Assembly (NCBI RefSeq): GCF_905220565.1
Contig: NC_059410.1
Span: 6,720,695 to 6,784,694, forward strand
Source of the DNA: Melitaea cinxia
Lineage: Eukaryota > Arthropoda > Insecta > Lepidoptera > Nymphalidae
DNA length: 64,000 nucleotides
Direction of reading: 5' to 3'
Position numbers and translations under genes: made by a program. The stretch's first letter is position 1; the number at the start of each line of letters is the position of its first letter. Shown in pieces: positions 34,801 through 44,032 of this stretch. Below the pieces are notes generated by a model that saw nothing but the letters and a program-made list of their open reading frames with translations, searched no databases and was not told the origin of the DNA.

Positions 34801-35618
34801 GACAGAGTGGTCATGGTTGACGACGATTCATTGGCTAAAGTAGCCCCCGCTATACGTCTCCACTTGATGCGGTTTTCGGCGTCTCGAGAACTCTGGTCTA
34901 TGGAGGTCTGTGTCGCAGCTTTGATAAGGTCTGTCCAGCGCGTAGGTGATCGACCGCGTGACCGCTTGCCTTCTACCTGTCCTTGGACAACGAGTCGCTC
35001 TATGGATTGTTCGTTTCGAACAATGTGTCTGAAATATTTCAGGATTCGAGTTTGCACAGTCGACGACAATCTCTGCTTGATTTTTAATTCCTGTAGGATC
35101 GAAATATTGGTCCTAAACGCTGTCCCAAGGGACCCGCAGCAGTCACCGTCAGCACCACATCTCGAGTGCGTCGATTTTGCGTCGGTCTTTGAGTCTAACC
35201 GTCCACGTTTCTGCGCCATAAAGAAATATCGGGAAGATTAAGCTCTTATTAGGTGGACTTTCGTGGCTCTGGTGATATTACGGTTGCACCAGACTCTTTT
35301 TAACTTGCCAACGGCAGATCTTGTAATAGCACATCTCCTTCGAATCTCGTCTTCGCATCCTCCGGTGTTTGCAATAGTGAAACCAAGGTACACATAAGAT
35401 TGGACAACCTCATAGTTGCCAATCATAGAGATGTCAGGATGGTTTAGTTCGGCTCGATCCACTATCATCATTTTGGTCTTATCTCTGTTGATCGTAAGTC
35501 CAAAGGAGAGGCTTGTTGTCTCTAGAAGTGTCAGCAGGTGTTCCATGTCCTCTTTTGTTTGAGTGAGAAGAGTAGTGTCATCGGCATACCTCAAGTTAGA
35601 TATTTTTCTACCTCCCAC
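34785..35618 (-). pseudogene. RTE-type LINE reverse transcriptase fragment, frameshifted
   Basis: The upstream part (35618-35238) reads GGRKISNLRYADDTTLL, with the catalytic YADD motif, then SFGLTINRDKTK, YVYLGFTIANTGG and EIRRRCAITRSA. After a frameshift a block reads FPIFLYGAETWT and RRKIDALEMWC, and after another shift 35100-34785 reads ILQELKIKQRLSS, RILKYFRHIVRN and KRSRGRSPTRWTDLIK. This order matches the thumb and C-terminal region of RTE-like ‘endonuclease-reverse transcriptase’ LINEs in insects (family knowledge). The endonuclease and N-terminal RT are lost. It lies antisense inside the LTR element. Confidence 0.83.
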
Positions 35619-35839
35619 TGAAATCAGTCTGTAGCGACTTTATGTAGAACTAATAATGGAGTCCTGTTCATACCAATCGGGATTGGTTAATTTTGATTTA
35701 ATGATAGTTTCGCGTATGGTTGTATGGTGTGTTATCATAAGTGGTTCTACTATCACTTTATTCTTGATTAAGTGTGAATCAGGATAGGCCGAGATGAGCC
35801 TTGATACCGCAGTACCTTTTTCCCTTTTTACAGCATCAC

Positions 35840-35869
35840 ACGAGGACGTGTGACTTGTCAAGATGGCCG
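35840..35869 (+). other. Candidate polypurine-tract region before the 3' LTR
   Basis: CGAGGACGTG and AAGATGGCCG lie directly upstream of the LTR start at 35870. The purine run is short, so this is a positional call only. Confidence 0.35.
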
Positions 35870-36576
35870 TGTCGCAGAGTATGAATACGGAACGTCAAGT
35901 GTTTGACTTGGGTGTATTCAGATAATGTCAGTTGTCAATTATTAGCTGTTAGAGTAGTGAGGTGATCGACGCGCCACCTAGCACATCGTTCGATAGTCAC
36001 CTACCCTCATTTATTATATTACTCGAATTGTTCTGACGTGTATAAAACGAACGGTGTCACCTCGGCTAACGCAGTCTTGGCTTTGGCTTGGCACGATACA
36101 CTTGTTGTATCCTGCTAGTAGCTTAACCTAGACTCATTCAATAATTAATTTGTGCAATCGAATTAATTATTACCTATTACGATTAATTTGGCTAGGCGGG
36201 ACGTATAACTCGAGCAGTGAAGGTGAGCGTTGATGCGCATTGCAAAGGGGGCCTCCTTAAACCTACACCTAGGTCGCAAGTCCTAGGCACTGCTCTGAGT
36301 TACTCCCTCTGCCACACGATGGACTCGGTACCCGCACGGTGAACCGTGAATCCATCGAATGCTAAGAAGTTAGTCTTCGCCCCCTTAACTAATAACTATC
36401 CCGCCTTCCGTGCTGCGGTCTTTCTGTTAAGTGAATCCTGTTTCATGATAAATCGTGTTTACTTGTTCAGTCGACATTACCCACTGAAGCCCAAAGTAGA
36501 CTGAGTACTCTGAGATCATGAGAAAGAGAAATATACCTTCAAGCCGAAAAGTATACCTTCTTCTTCTTATCTGACA
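35870..36576 (+). repeat. 3' LTR (707 bp)
   Basis: Same length as the 5' LTR. The differences seen are CATTTG/CAGTTG, CTAAGGC/CTAACGC and CCCACAG/CCCAAAG. Followed by AATA, the target duplication. Confidence 0.93.
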
Positions 36577-37147
36577 AATATATTTCTGTATGGGTTCTAC
36601 TATGGCTTACAAAATCGGGTTATTTCGATAAACTTTAAGTACGAAAGTGTAATTATTATGTATTAAAACACATTTGTTTAAAGATTTGATTCCAAAAACC
36701 GTATCAATCGAAACTTGAATACAATTCTGTCTATCAATACAATATGGCGGCTGGATGCTGTCAAAACGCATGGAAGATAAATGTTAGGTATAAACTTGAC
36801 ACATGTCAGAATGATTTGTGATCAAGTTGGTGTAATGCGCTGCTATGCAAGTTCACGTTATGCATATGTACGGTAATCACGAAATTAAGCTCCGAAATAA
36901 CTGTTTCGATAAATATAATTCGATGACATTTTAAAATTAAAGTTACAGTCACGTAAAATTGTTCGTATTGCATTTAGTTTGTGACGACGTGGGTGGATTT
37001 TTTAAACGCGTTGCAAAATTGCTAGTCATAGTAACAAAAAAAAATAGAATGTTTAGTATACTTTATATTTATTATTTATTATTAGTCAATATTGCAGTAG
37101 TCTGAATAAATAAAATTAATAAAATAGGTTACTATTATAATTTAATT
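36577..37147. other. AT-rich stretch between LTR element and helicase fragment
   Basis: No Walker A (GxGKS/T) or other helicase coding was found here, so the helicase N-terminal part is not simply displaced into this gap. Confidence 0.55.
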
Positions 37148-37227
37148 AACGCTGAAGCCGAAGCAGCCATATACAACAGCAAAACCCGACAAATACTCAA
37201 GGGCAAGATGTCGGGTAGGTTTTTTTT
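37148..37227 (+). pseudogene. Detached coding piece upstream of the helicase fragment
   Basis: A GC-rich block opens abruptly after AT-rich DNA and reads NAEAEAAIYNSKTRQILKGK in one frame before repeat B interrupts it. Composition and proximity suggest it belongs to the same inserted element; no motif proves this. Confidence 0.4.
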
Positions 37228-37352
37228 TATGTCACTAGGTCGGCAAACAAGTGTATAGCTCACCTGATAAGTAAGCGATTAGCGTAGCTTATAGACGCCT
37301 GCAACATCAGAGGCATCGCAAGCGCGTTGCCGACCCAATCCCCAACCCCCCA
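37228..37352. repeat. Repeat family B, truncated copy inserted in the helicase element
   Basis: CACTAGGTCGGCAAACAAG, GTAGCTTATAGACGCCTGC and CATCGCAAGCGCGTTGCCGA match family B; the copy ends at CCCCCCAGGAG. Helicase-like coding resumes immediately after. Confidence 0.8.
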
Positions 37353-38096
37353 GGAGTTAATAGTTTCCGTGAGGGCTCAAAAATCAAACGCCTAACGGTG
37401 GACGAAGCCCTCATAAACCATTTCGGAGCCATAGTAATGGCCGCCCGATTATCGGGAGCAGAGAAGGTAGTCCTCATTGGAGATATAAATCAGCTGCCGT
37501 ACATCTACAGGGACAACCTGTTCGAAATGCGATACCGCAGACCAACCCTGTTAACGACCATCTCATGTGAGTTGTCATGCACGCATCGTAACCCCAAAGA
37601 CGTCGCCTTTGCCATCAGTGAGGTTAACAAGACCGTGTACAGCTCAAACACAAAGATCCGATCTTTGCAAGTGGAGAGCCTCACGGGCGCGCGCATTCCT
37701 TTAGGAAGGGACCGGACCTTGAACCTGGTCTTTACGCAAGAGGAGAAGAAATTACTGACTGACCGGGGATACGGGTCCGGTGAGGGATCGCGCGTCTTAA
37801 CTATCCATGAGGCGCAGGGCCAGACCTATGAGGACGTCATTGTCCTCCAGACGAAGACAAGGAGGCTCAAGATCCACGACAGCGTCTCGCACGCTGTAGT
37901 CGCGGTGACTAGGCATACCAACACCTGTGTCTATTACACCGACGACCGTGACGACGCAATTGGTCGCTTTGTGGCGAAGGCAGCGGAAACTTCTGAAAAA
38001 GACATCCTCGAGCACAGTCTCGGGATTGCGATTCACCACAGGGATGCCGCCGTCATTGAGGGTGTGTTCGAAATGTTAAAACGTGTTGAGGTGTGA
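37353..38096 (+). pseudogene. Superfamily 1 RNA-virus-type helicase fragment, probably the C-terminal domain of an R1-type LINE
   Basis: Open for about 247 codons to TGA at 38096, in GC-rich DNA. Counting from the Val codon at 37398, motif II is VDEA (1-4), motif III lies in VLIGDINQLP (25-34), an Arg-containing motif IV-like CTHRNPKDVAF follows (61-71), motif V is LTIHEAQG (134-141) and motif VI is VAVTRH (168-173). This order is diagnostic of viral SF1 helicases of the alphavirus-like/tobamovirus type. Motif I (Walker A) is absent, cut off by 5' truncation and a repeat insertion. R1-type LINEs of moths have been reported to carry such a captured helicase domain; that is the preferred origin, a direct endogenous virus copy the alternative. 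There is no start codon, so it is not an expressed gene as it stands. Confidence 0.82.
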
Positions 38097-38654
38097 AGAC
38101 AACATTACAGAATTAGTATATTATAATAAATTGTAGCACACCTTATTTGTACGAATAAATTGTAATTTAATGTAAGGAAAAAACTTAGGACTAAGGAAAA
38201 AAAAATACTAATAATAACATAGGTTAAGTGTATATTGTAAGTAGGCCAAGTAGGCCATAAGTGTACATATACGTTAACTAGACAATAAGTGTACATATAT
38301 TATAGATAGCAAGTAAGTGTACATATAAACATAGATAATAATAATAATTATAATAGTGACAACAATAATTAAAGTAAGGCGCAATATAATTCTATGTCTT
38401 TTTGCATGTAAGATATCAATTCAGTTTAGCATAATTGTGGTCGGTAGACTCACGTCTGCATTAGGGATACTAAGATAGAATAATTAGTTCTCTTAATGTA
38501 AGCTGCAGTAGTGTAACAAGTAAACGATCAGTAATAAAACTAAAAATCGGAATAACAAAAGCACGGGCACTATAAGCCTGTGGACATAACTTTATATATA
38601 TAAAAAAAAATAATTAATCCAACAATATGCAACTAAATCAAACATATAATTACA
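38097..38654. other. Probable 3' UTR of the helicase-bearing element, then AT-rich DNA
   Basis: After the stop codon the DNA becomes AT-rich. Three AAGTGTACATATA-type repeats lie at about 38257-38331. An A9 run at 38602-38610 may be the element's poly(A); the flanking TAATTAA (near 37143 and 38612) is a possible but weak target duplication. Confidence 0.4.
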
Positions 38655-39063
38655 CTAGCAGCCCGCCCCGGCTTCGCACGGGTATTTAACAAAAATTTTA
38701 AAAATAAAAATTACAATACACCCACATAAACCCTTCTATTTGCGTCAGGTTACTAAATAAAGTTTGAATATTATTATTTTAATGAACTTTTATTTTCATT
38801 TTAATGATTTTTTGTTTTTATTTTAGTAAAGATATGGTAACTATTTTTTTAAACCTTTGGTTACATTATTGGAATTTTAGTAAGGATCTCTATTTTTTAT
38901 TTTTTATTTTTAAAAATATGATATAAGTAGCTTATGTCACCCGGGAATAATGTAGCTTCCCAACAGTGAAAGAATTTTTTAAATCGGTTCTGTAGTTTTG
39001 GAACCTAGTCAATACAAATAAAACAAACAATCAAATATTTCTATTTTATAATATTAGTATAGA
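38655..39063 (-). mobile_element. Non-autonomous Helitron, 409 bp
   Basis: On the minus strand it starts TCTATACTAATATTATAAAA after an A and ends GGGCTGCTAG before a T. Its subterminal hairpin is CCCG…CGGG around TGCGAAG. Interior phrase in + orientation: AATCGGTTCTGTAGTTTTGG. No coding capacity. Confidence 0.88.
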
Positions 39064-39590
39064 TTACCATATGTAGTTTTGTTTATATTAGACAATAAAA
39101 TTATACTACAGAAAAAAATGTGTATATCAAATAAGTCAACCAAACCATAACAAAAAAATTATATAAACATCCGTCTGACCACATCCCAGTGTCCTGTCAA
39201 CCCGGCATATGTGGATAAAAACGTGTGATCACAGGTGACATCGCCTGAGTGACCTGTAAGGGGATTACAGCTATAAGCCGCTCAGAACGTCGCTTCAAAG
39301 CGAAGACTTACGGACCTCTTACTGGGTTTTATGAACCTTGTGTCCCTTATAATATACACGTTTATGGTCGACTGGAGTAATGACTAATGTAAGGATTTAG
39401 GTTACATGGTAATAAGGCCTTAAAATAATTCAGTGTTGCGGTTATATTTTGGCTAAAGTTGTTCGACTAATTTTAGCACAGCATAGTTTGTTATGATAGG
39501 ATAGGATTTAGGATACAGAGTGTGTTTTTATTTAGAGTATAAGACACACAAAGTGACACACGTTGTGTACGTGTTTTTTTTTAATTTTTT
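39064..39590. other. Unassigned, GC-richer island at 39165-39350
   Basis: CAACCCGGCATATGTGGATA and CGCTTCAAAGCGAAGACTTA stand out from the AT-rich background. No reading frame or structure decides what it is; a LINE remnant is possible. Confidence 0.35.
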
Positions 39591-40012
39591 GGAACGAAGC
39601 TCCTTACGGCAAGCTTGACATTTGGCTGGGCGAGCGAACTGAGAAAAATGTGATACTACAACCGTAAGAAAAATATATAACGGAAGTGACGTAATATCAG
39701 TCACACGACTGTATAATATGACGTTTGTAAAATTAAAATATTACGAGTAAACTTTTTTTTAAATTATTTATCTAATATACATTATACTGTCGACAAAAAT
39801 AAATAAAGCCATATGTTTTTTTTATTTCACTTAATAGTTTGAATTATTAGTAGTATTATTATTTTGTTTGATTTATTTTATTTTGCGGTATTTGTTATTT
39901 TCTAAAATACTAAATTTCCTATATACTTTTATGTACTTAATTAAAAACCAATCCAACCAATTTTTTTTTTCAAATGGTGTTGCTTCTATACTATCCGAAG
40001 GAACTTCGTTCC
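39591..40012. repeat. Inverted-end element (GGAACGAAG…CTTCGTTCC)
   Basis: GGAACGAAGCTCCTTACGG at 39591 and, in reverse complement, GGAACGAAGTTCCTTCGG at 39995-40012 bracket ~420 bp of AT-rich DNA. TGGTTACCTGGTGTCCAATG follows the right end. Could be a MITE or a chance pairing of two repeat ends; no clear target duplication. Confidence 0.45.
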
Positions 40013-40029
40013 TGGTTACCTGGTGTCCA

Positions 40030-41745
40030 ATGACACCACATAATTTTTTCTTAAATTTTATTTTTTGTAAAGCATATCTTATTTCGTCTTAAAACTTTGT
40101 ATTGTAGAATGAGGGAGCTAATGAAGAGTGTCTCCTTCTGGCACGGGAGCTTATTGCACTCAAAAGAAGAAGTCAACTTTTGTGAAATTATTGTAATGTG
40201 TTAGTTGTTGATGAAATAAACATTTCTTTTATTATAAGAAATTGTTGTGTATTTACCATCTAAGTAAAAAAAAAACTCCAAGAACCAAGAACAACACATT
40301 CATTACAGTTGCTAAAACGTTACAAATTTACATGGTAACATAAATAAAATCATGAAAACAACAAATTCATCACCTTAACTAAAAATTATTGCTTCCCATC
40401 TCTTGCTAGAGAGAAAAAAATAATAATCAAAATAACCTAGTAATACTTCATACATCGCCTTGAAAGGTTCACTTAAAGCATTATTAATGGTTCCTATAAA
40501 ACGACTTATGCTACACAAATGACTTCAGGGCCTCGCCATCATATTGAGGTTAATACAAAATAAAAAACACGGAAGAAATGGCCGAAGAGTCTCGAGGGAA
40601 CTAGCTTGAGTGTTTAGTTATGATATTTAAACTACTTCAAAATATATTACACAATTACTGTAATGGAACAATGAATAGTATAGTTATACTATTAGGCTTA
40701 GAACATTTAAATAGATATGTAACTAAATAACAAAACGATTATCAACTTTAAAGAAAACATTCCCGAACGAAATAATCTTTTCATAAAATAGTTTTGTTTC
40801 TTCTAAACTGATCATACGAAATAATGGAACATGGTTCTTACAAATAACGTTTTCAATCTTATCATTCATCTTCTTTTAAGTTTAATCCCGATCACATAAT
40901 TATATTACTATAAAATAAAGGTATTGTTGATAGTTCAATGCTCATATTCAAATAATTAAAATACCTTTCAATAATTAAATATTTAACTAGCACAAGATCA
41001 CTACTATGATGATCCACAGTGGAAATAGTAATCAATAGCGAAAGAAACAAAACACGACTCGGAAAATGTATCAGTTATCCATGACAGCGGCGTACGTGGT
41101 CCTCGAGGGAAATACATCTGATTGCACTCATTCACTATTCCACTTGGCGGTAGAAACGAGTGCATTTCTGATTCACCTGCTGTATATTTTCCTCACGATT
41201 TGATATGACTGAACATTTTCTTATTTTAAAAATTGGTGCATTGTATTGGCTATCGATAGAACTGCAGCTTTAGTTGTGTATAGTCTACTTCATTTAGATC
41301 ATTTTAGAATTGAGACGCTGTATCCATTATGTACGAAAACAACATCGGTTGGTAAGTAAGAAGGGTTAGTAATACATAAACAATCATTGTTTACATTTGA
41401 CGCTTGCAGGAGGACAATCGAACCATTTGAGATCATAAAAGTAAACAGCATCGCTTAATATCTTCGGGAATTATATTTTATATTAGATTATAAATTATAA
41501 TAGAATCTTATGTCAAAAAATTCTTGGTTCTATTATATAGTATAGTATACAATAACTAATATATGCCTATAATACCTATAATATATACTTATATCGATTA
41601 CTTATATATATTATATATACCTATATTTTTTTATGTAATACACTAAATTCAGTAATCTTAACCAGTAAAATCTCATTTTTCAGATTTCTTTTTCCCCTTG
41701 AAAAAGTAGGAAAAATAATTTTCCATACCAACTAACAATACTTAT
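40030..41745. other. AT-rich stretch, no gene seen
   Basis: AATAAA-type motifs and A/T runs only. Nothing coding. Confidence 0.45.
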
Positions 41746-41749
41746 TACT

Positions 41750-41996
41750 CGACGCGTTGGCGCAACGGTCACAGTACTGGTTTGTAGCTGTTGCGTTGGC
41801 GGTTGCGAGTTCGATCCCCGCACATGACAAACATTTGTATTGGCCATGCTGATGTTTATGGTCTGGGTGTTTGTGCAGTCCTTGTGGGTCTCCCCACCGT
41901 GTCTCGGAGAACACGTTAATCCGTCGGTACCGGTTGTTTTCATGTACACGTGATAGCGATTGTTACTCGTAGTAGGGAATATAACCGCCACCCGCT
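41750..41996 (+). mobile_element. tRNA-derived SINE with tRNA-like head, 3'-truncated
   Basis: The head shows an A-box-like TTGGCGCAACGG and a B-box GAGTTCGATCC in CGAGTTCGATCCCCGCACAT, the pol III promoter pair. The body follows (CAAACATTTGTATTGGCC, CAGTCCTTGTGGGTCTCCCC) and stops at CCGCCACCCGC, short of the usual tail. The frames on the minus strand are repeat-derived. Confidence 0.85.
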
Positions 41997-42885
41997 TTGG
42001 TCGCTGCCGCTTACAATACTTAAAATATTATTTCGTAGTATTTATTAACCTTATTTCACAGTATATACATATAATATAGAACAAAACATCGTCAACCGAG
42101 CAACCTAAGTTAAGCCTACATTTCAGTTATTATATCGATACTCATATCGTACACTAGCACACCGCTCGCCGTTAATATTAAACAATCGCAATGGGTCGTG
42201 GTATGGAAACCGGAGCATCCTTAGAGACTTTGGCAATAAAATATCGATCACGTTTCAATTACCGTGATTACAGTCAGCCAATAATTACGGTACATTCAGT
42301 ATTCTAGGAGCACACGGCAATAATTAACATGTACATTACTGCAGCTGTAATTCGACGGTGCAATGCTATATAGAAAGATTTGCCAAACGATTCCGTCCCC
42401 ATTGGAGAACCAGTTCATTTTAATTTCTTTCAATAAGAAAATCTATATTTAATTATACAATAAAACTATAATTCTAACTAATTTTGTACGTTAAAGATAT
42501 TTTGAAAATTTGCTGAAGAAAGAAGCGGATACAGCTCCTATATAATATAACTGATAATACAGATAAATACTACTTCGAAAGTGTACAGCACTTTGAATGG
42601 CTGGCCTGATCTTCTTATCAATGAAAAGAATTATAACTTTATCTTCACGCTATTAAGCTACGTGACTATGAACGCATATCTCGAAATTTCTTCCAAAACT
42701 TGTCGCTCACCTTACGATGTACTTTCTCAGTAACGGGCACTACATACATTTTCAAGTAGATTTGGCTTTAAATTGAAGTTAGGTTTAGTAACAATATACA
42801 TCATCATCATCATCATGAATACATATATTAAAAATGTAACAGATCGCTGTCTGTTAAATATATGAGAAAATTACTATTGGGACCT
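41997..42885. other. AT-rich stretch with (CAT)5
   Basis: CATCATCATCATCATGA at ~42799 may be a bare RTE-type tail. Otherwise no feature. Confidence 0.45.
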
Positions 42886-42889
42886 TTAT

Positions 42890-43204
42890 CAACGCAAATA
42901 ATACCCAAAACAGTGATTGTTAGAATTTTTGTCTGTTTGTCTGAGCGCTAATTTTAAAAACGGCTTAGTGATTTCGATATTTATTTCACTAATATATTGT
43001 GGTAAGTTTCACATAACATTTAGTATTTGTTTCATATCAATCGGTTCATAAATAAAAAAGTGTATGCCAATTTAAAGAATCGCGTTGAACATGTACCATG
43101 AATGTACCATGAATCCAAAATAAACCGAAAGATACACAACCATCGACATACATCCAAAAATTGCTGTCACTATTTCACGCGAACGAAATTGTGGGTACAG
43201 CTAG
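42890..43204 (+). mobile_element. Helitron, 3' end intact, 5' end unclear
   Basis: Ends GTGGGTACAGCTAG before a T, with CGCGAACGAAATTGTG as a decayed hairpin. The interior TTAGAATTTTTGTCTGTTTG is shared with the Helitron at 49825-50264, so both are one subfamily. Confidence 0.72.
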
Positions 43205-43683
43205 TATTGAATAACAATTTCTGCTGTATATTGTAATATATATATAACAAGTTCCCATTATACAATCAAACAATAAGCCAAGCCTATGAATTAATAACAT
43301 GCTGGCTTTAGTAAAATCGATGTTTCTCGTTAACTGGTTGTTATGTACTAGTTTACCAAGACAAATAATTTATTCATTTGAATATGTAAAACATATGTAA
43401 TACAGAGATTTTAGATACAATAATTAGCAAGTTATTTTACTTTGTTTCTTATTTATCTTAATTTCTAAATGCATTATTATTATTTTATACGACAAAGGAA
43501 ATTAATATCCCGTTTTCCAGCAGTATGAAAATATAAGAATAAGATAGGTTAGGGTAAGGATATGTACATGTTTAATTTAACTATGTAAAAGTAATAATCA
43601 ATAACAAATACAATGACTACTCTTTATATTTAAATGTAATTTGAATTTAGTATAGGACAAAAAACTTTCACTCATTTAAAGAA
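43205..43683. other. AT-rich stretch upstream of the host gene
   Basis: No feature recognised. Confidence 0.45.
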
Positions 43684-43699
43684 ACAATGAAAATATATA

Positions 43700-43835
43700 C
43701 ATCATATTATTTTTTATTATTATTTATTGTATTTATTATACACCAAAAAGAATTTACATACCCATACAAAAAAGAAATGTACAAAAGGCAGCCTTATCGC
43801 AAAAACAGCGGTCTCTGCAATAATTATGTCATTCG
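43700..43835 (-). mobile_element. LINE 3' end (jockey/CR1-like)
   Basis: TTATTGTATTTATTATACACC and TGTACAAAAGGCAGCCTTATCG followed by GCGGTCTCTGCA parallel the fragment at 5382-5540. It lies about 200 bp upstream of the start codon of the secreted-protein gene. Confidence 0.6.
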
Positions 43836-43919
43836 TGTATTTTACATTAAAATAAGTAGCGTTCCACATCGAGTTACACCTAATTCATTGATTGATATTC
43901 CTTTATAAGGCGTATTACG

Positions 43920-44032
43920 TAGTGTCCTCACACACGCTAAAACCAGGAACCGTGACCACATAACTTGCACAACCGAAGTAAATATTAACGCGCCGCGCGG
44001 ACGCAGCGGCACACACGCATGCAACCGCCGAA
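43920..44032 (+). promoter_or_regulatory. Probable 5' UTR/promoter segment of the secreted-protein gene
   Basis: A GC-rich pocket (ACGCGCCGCGCGGACGCAGC) in AT-rich DNA directly precedes the start codon in CGAAATGATC. No TATA box is obvious close by, and the transcription start cannot be placed. CTTGCACAACCGAAG and CAACCGCCGAAATG sit just upstream. Confidence 0.4.

Larger units (their letters stand above)
31694..36576 (+). mobile_element. Ty3/gypsy-like LTR retrotransposon, defective, with two near-identical LTRs
   Basis: LTRs of 707 bp (31694-32400 and 35870-36576) begin TGTCGCAGAG and end TTATCTGACA, and the 4-bp flank AATA is duplicated. The 3.5-kb interior keeps, in order: a gag-like start, a protease-to-RT region (about 33190-33300), the reverse transcriptase start (33512-33632), then directly the integrase C-terminal domain (33685-33897). 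Most of RT, all of RNase H and the integrase core are missing. An antisense LINE piece lies at about 34290-35640. The LTRs differ at about three positions, so this defective form inserted recently and must have been mobilised in trans. Gypsy assignment rests on the order of the remnants and their motifs. Confidence 0.88.

Noticed and set aside
34807..35241. 144-codon plus-strand frame
   Set aside because: Shadow of the antisense RTE reverse transcriptase fragment, which carries recognisable motifs on the minus strand.
37505..38039. Minus-strand frames within the helicase fragment
   Set aside because: Shadows of the plus-strand frame that contains the ordered helicase motifs.
37148..38654. 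A complete endogenous RNA virus
   Set aside because: Only the helicase part is present, with no polymerase, methyltransferase or capsid coding around it; an R1-type LINE domain explains it better.
42799..42815. (CAT)5 as an independent microsatellite of interest
   Set aside because: Most likely the leftover tail of an RTE-type repeat; too short to say more.
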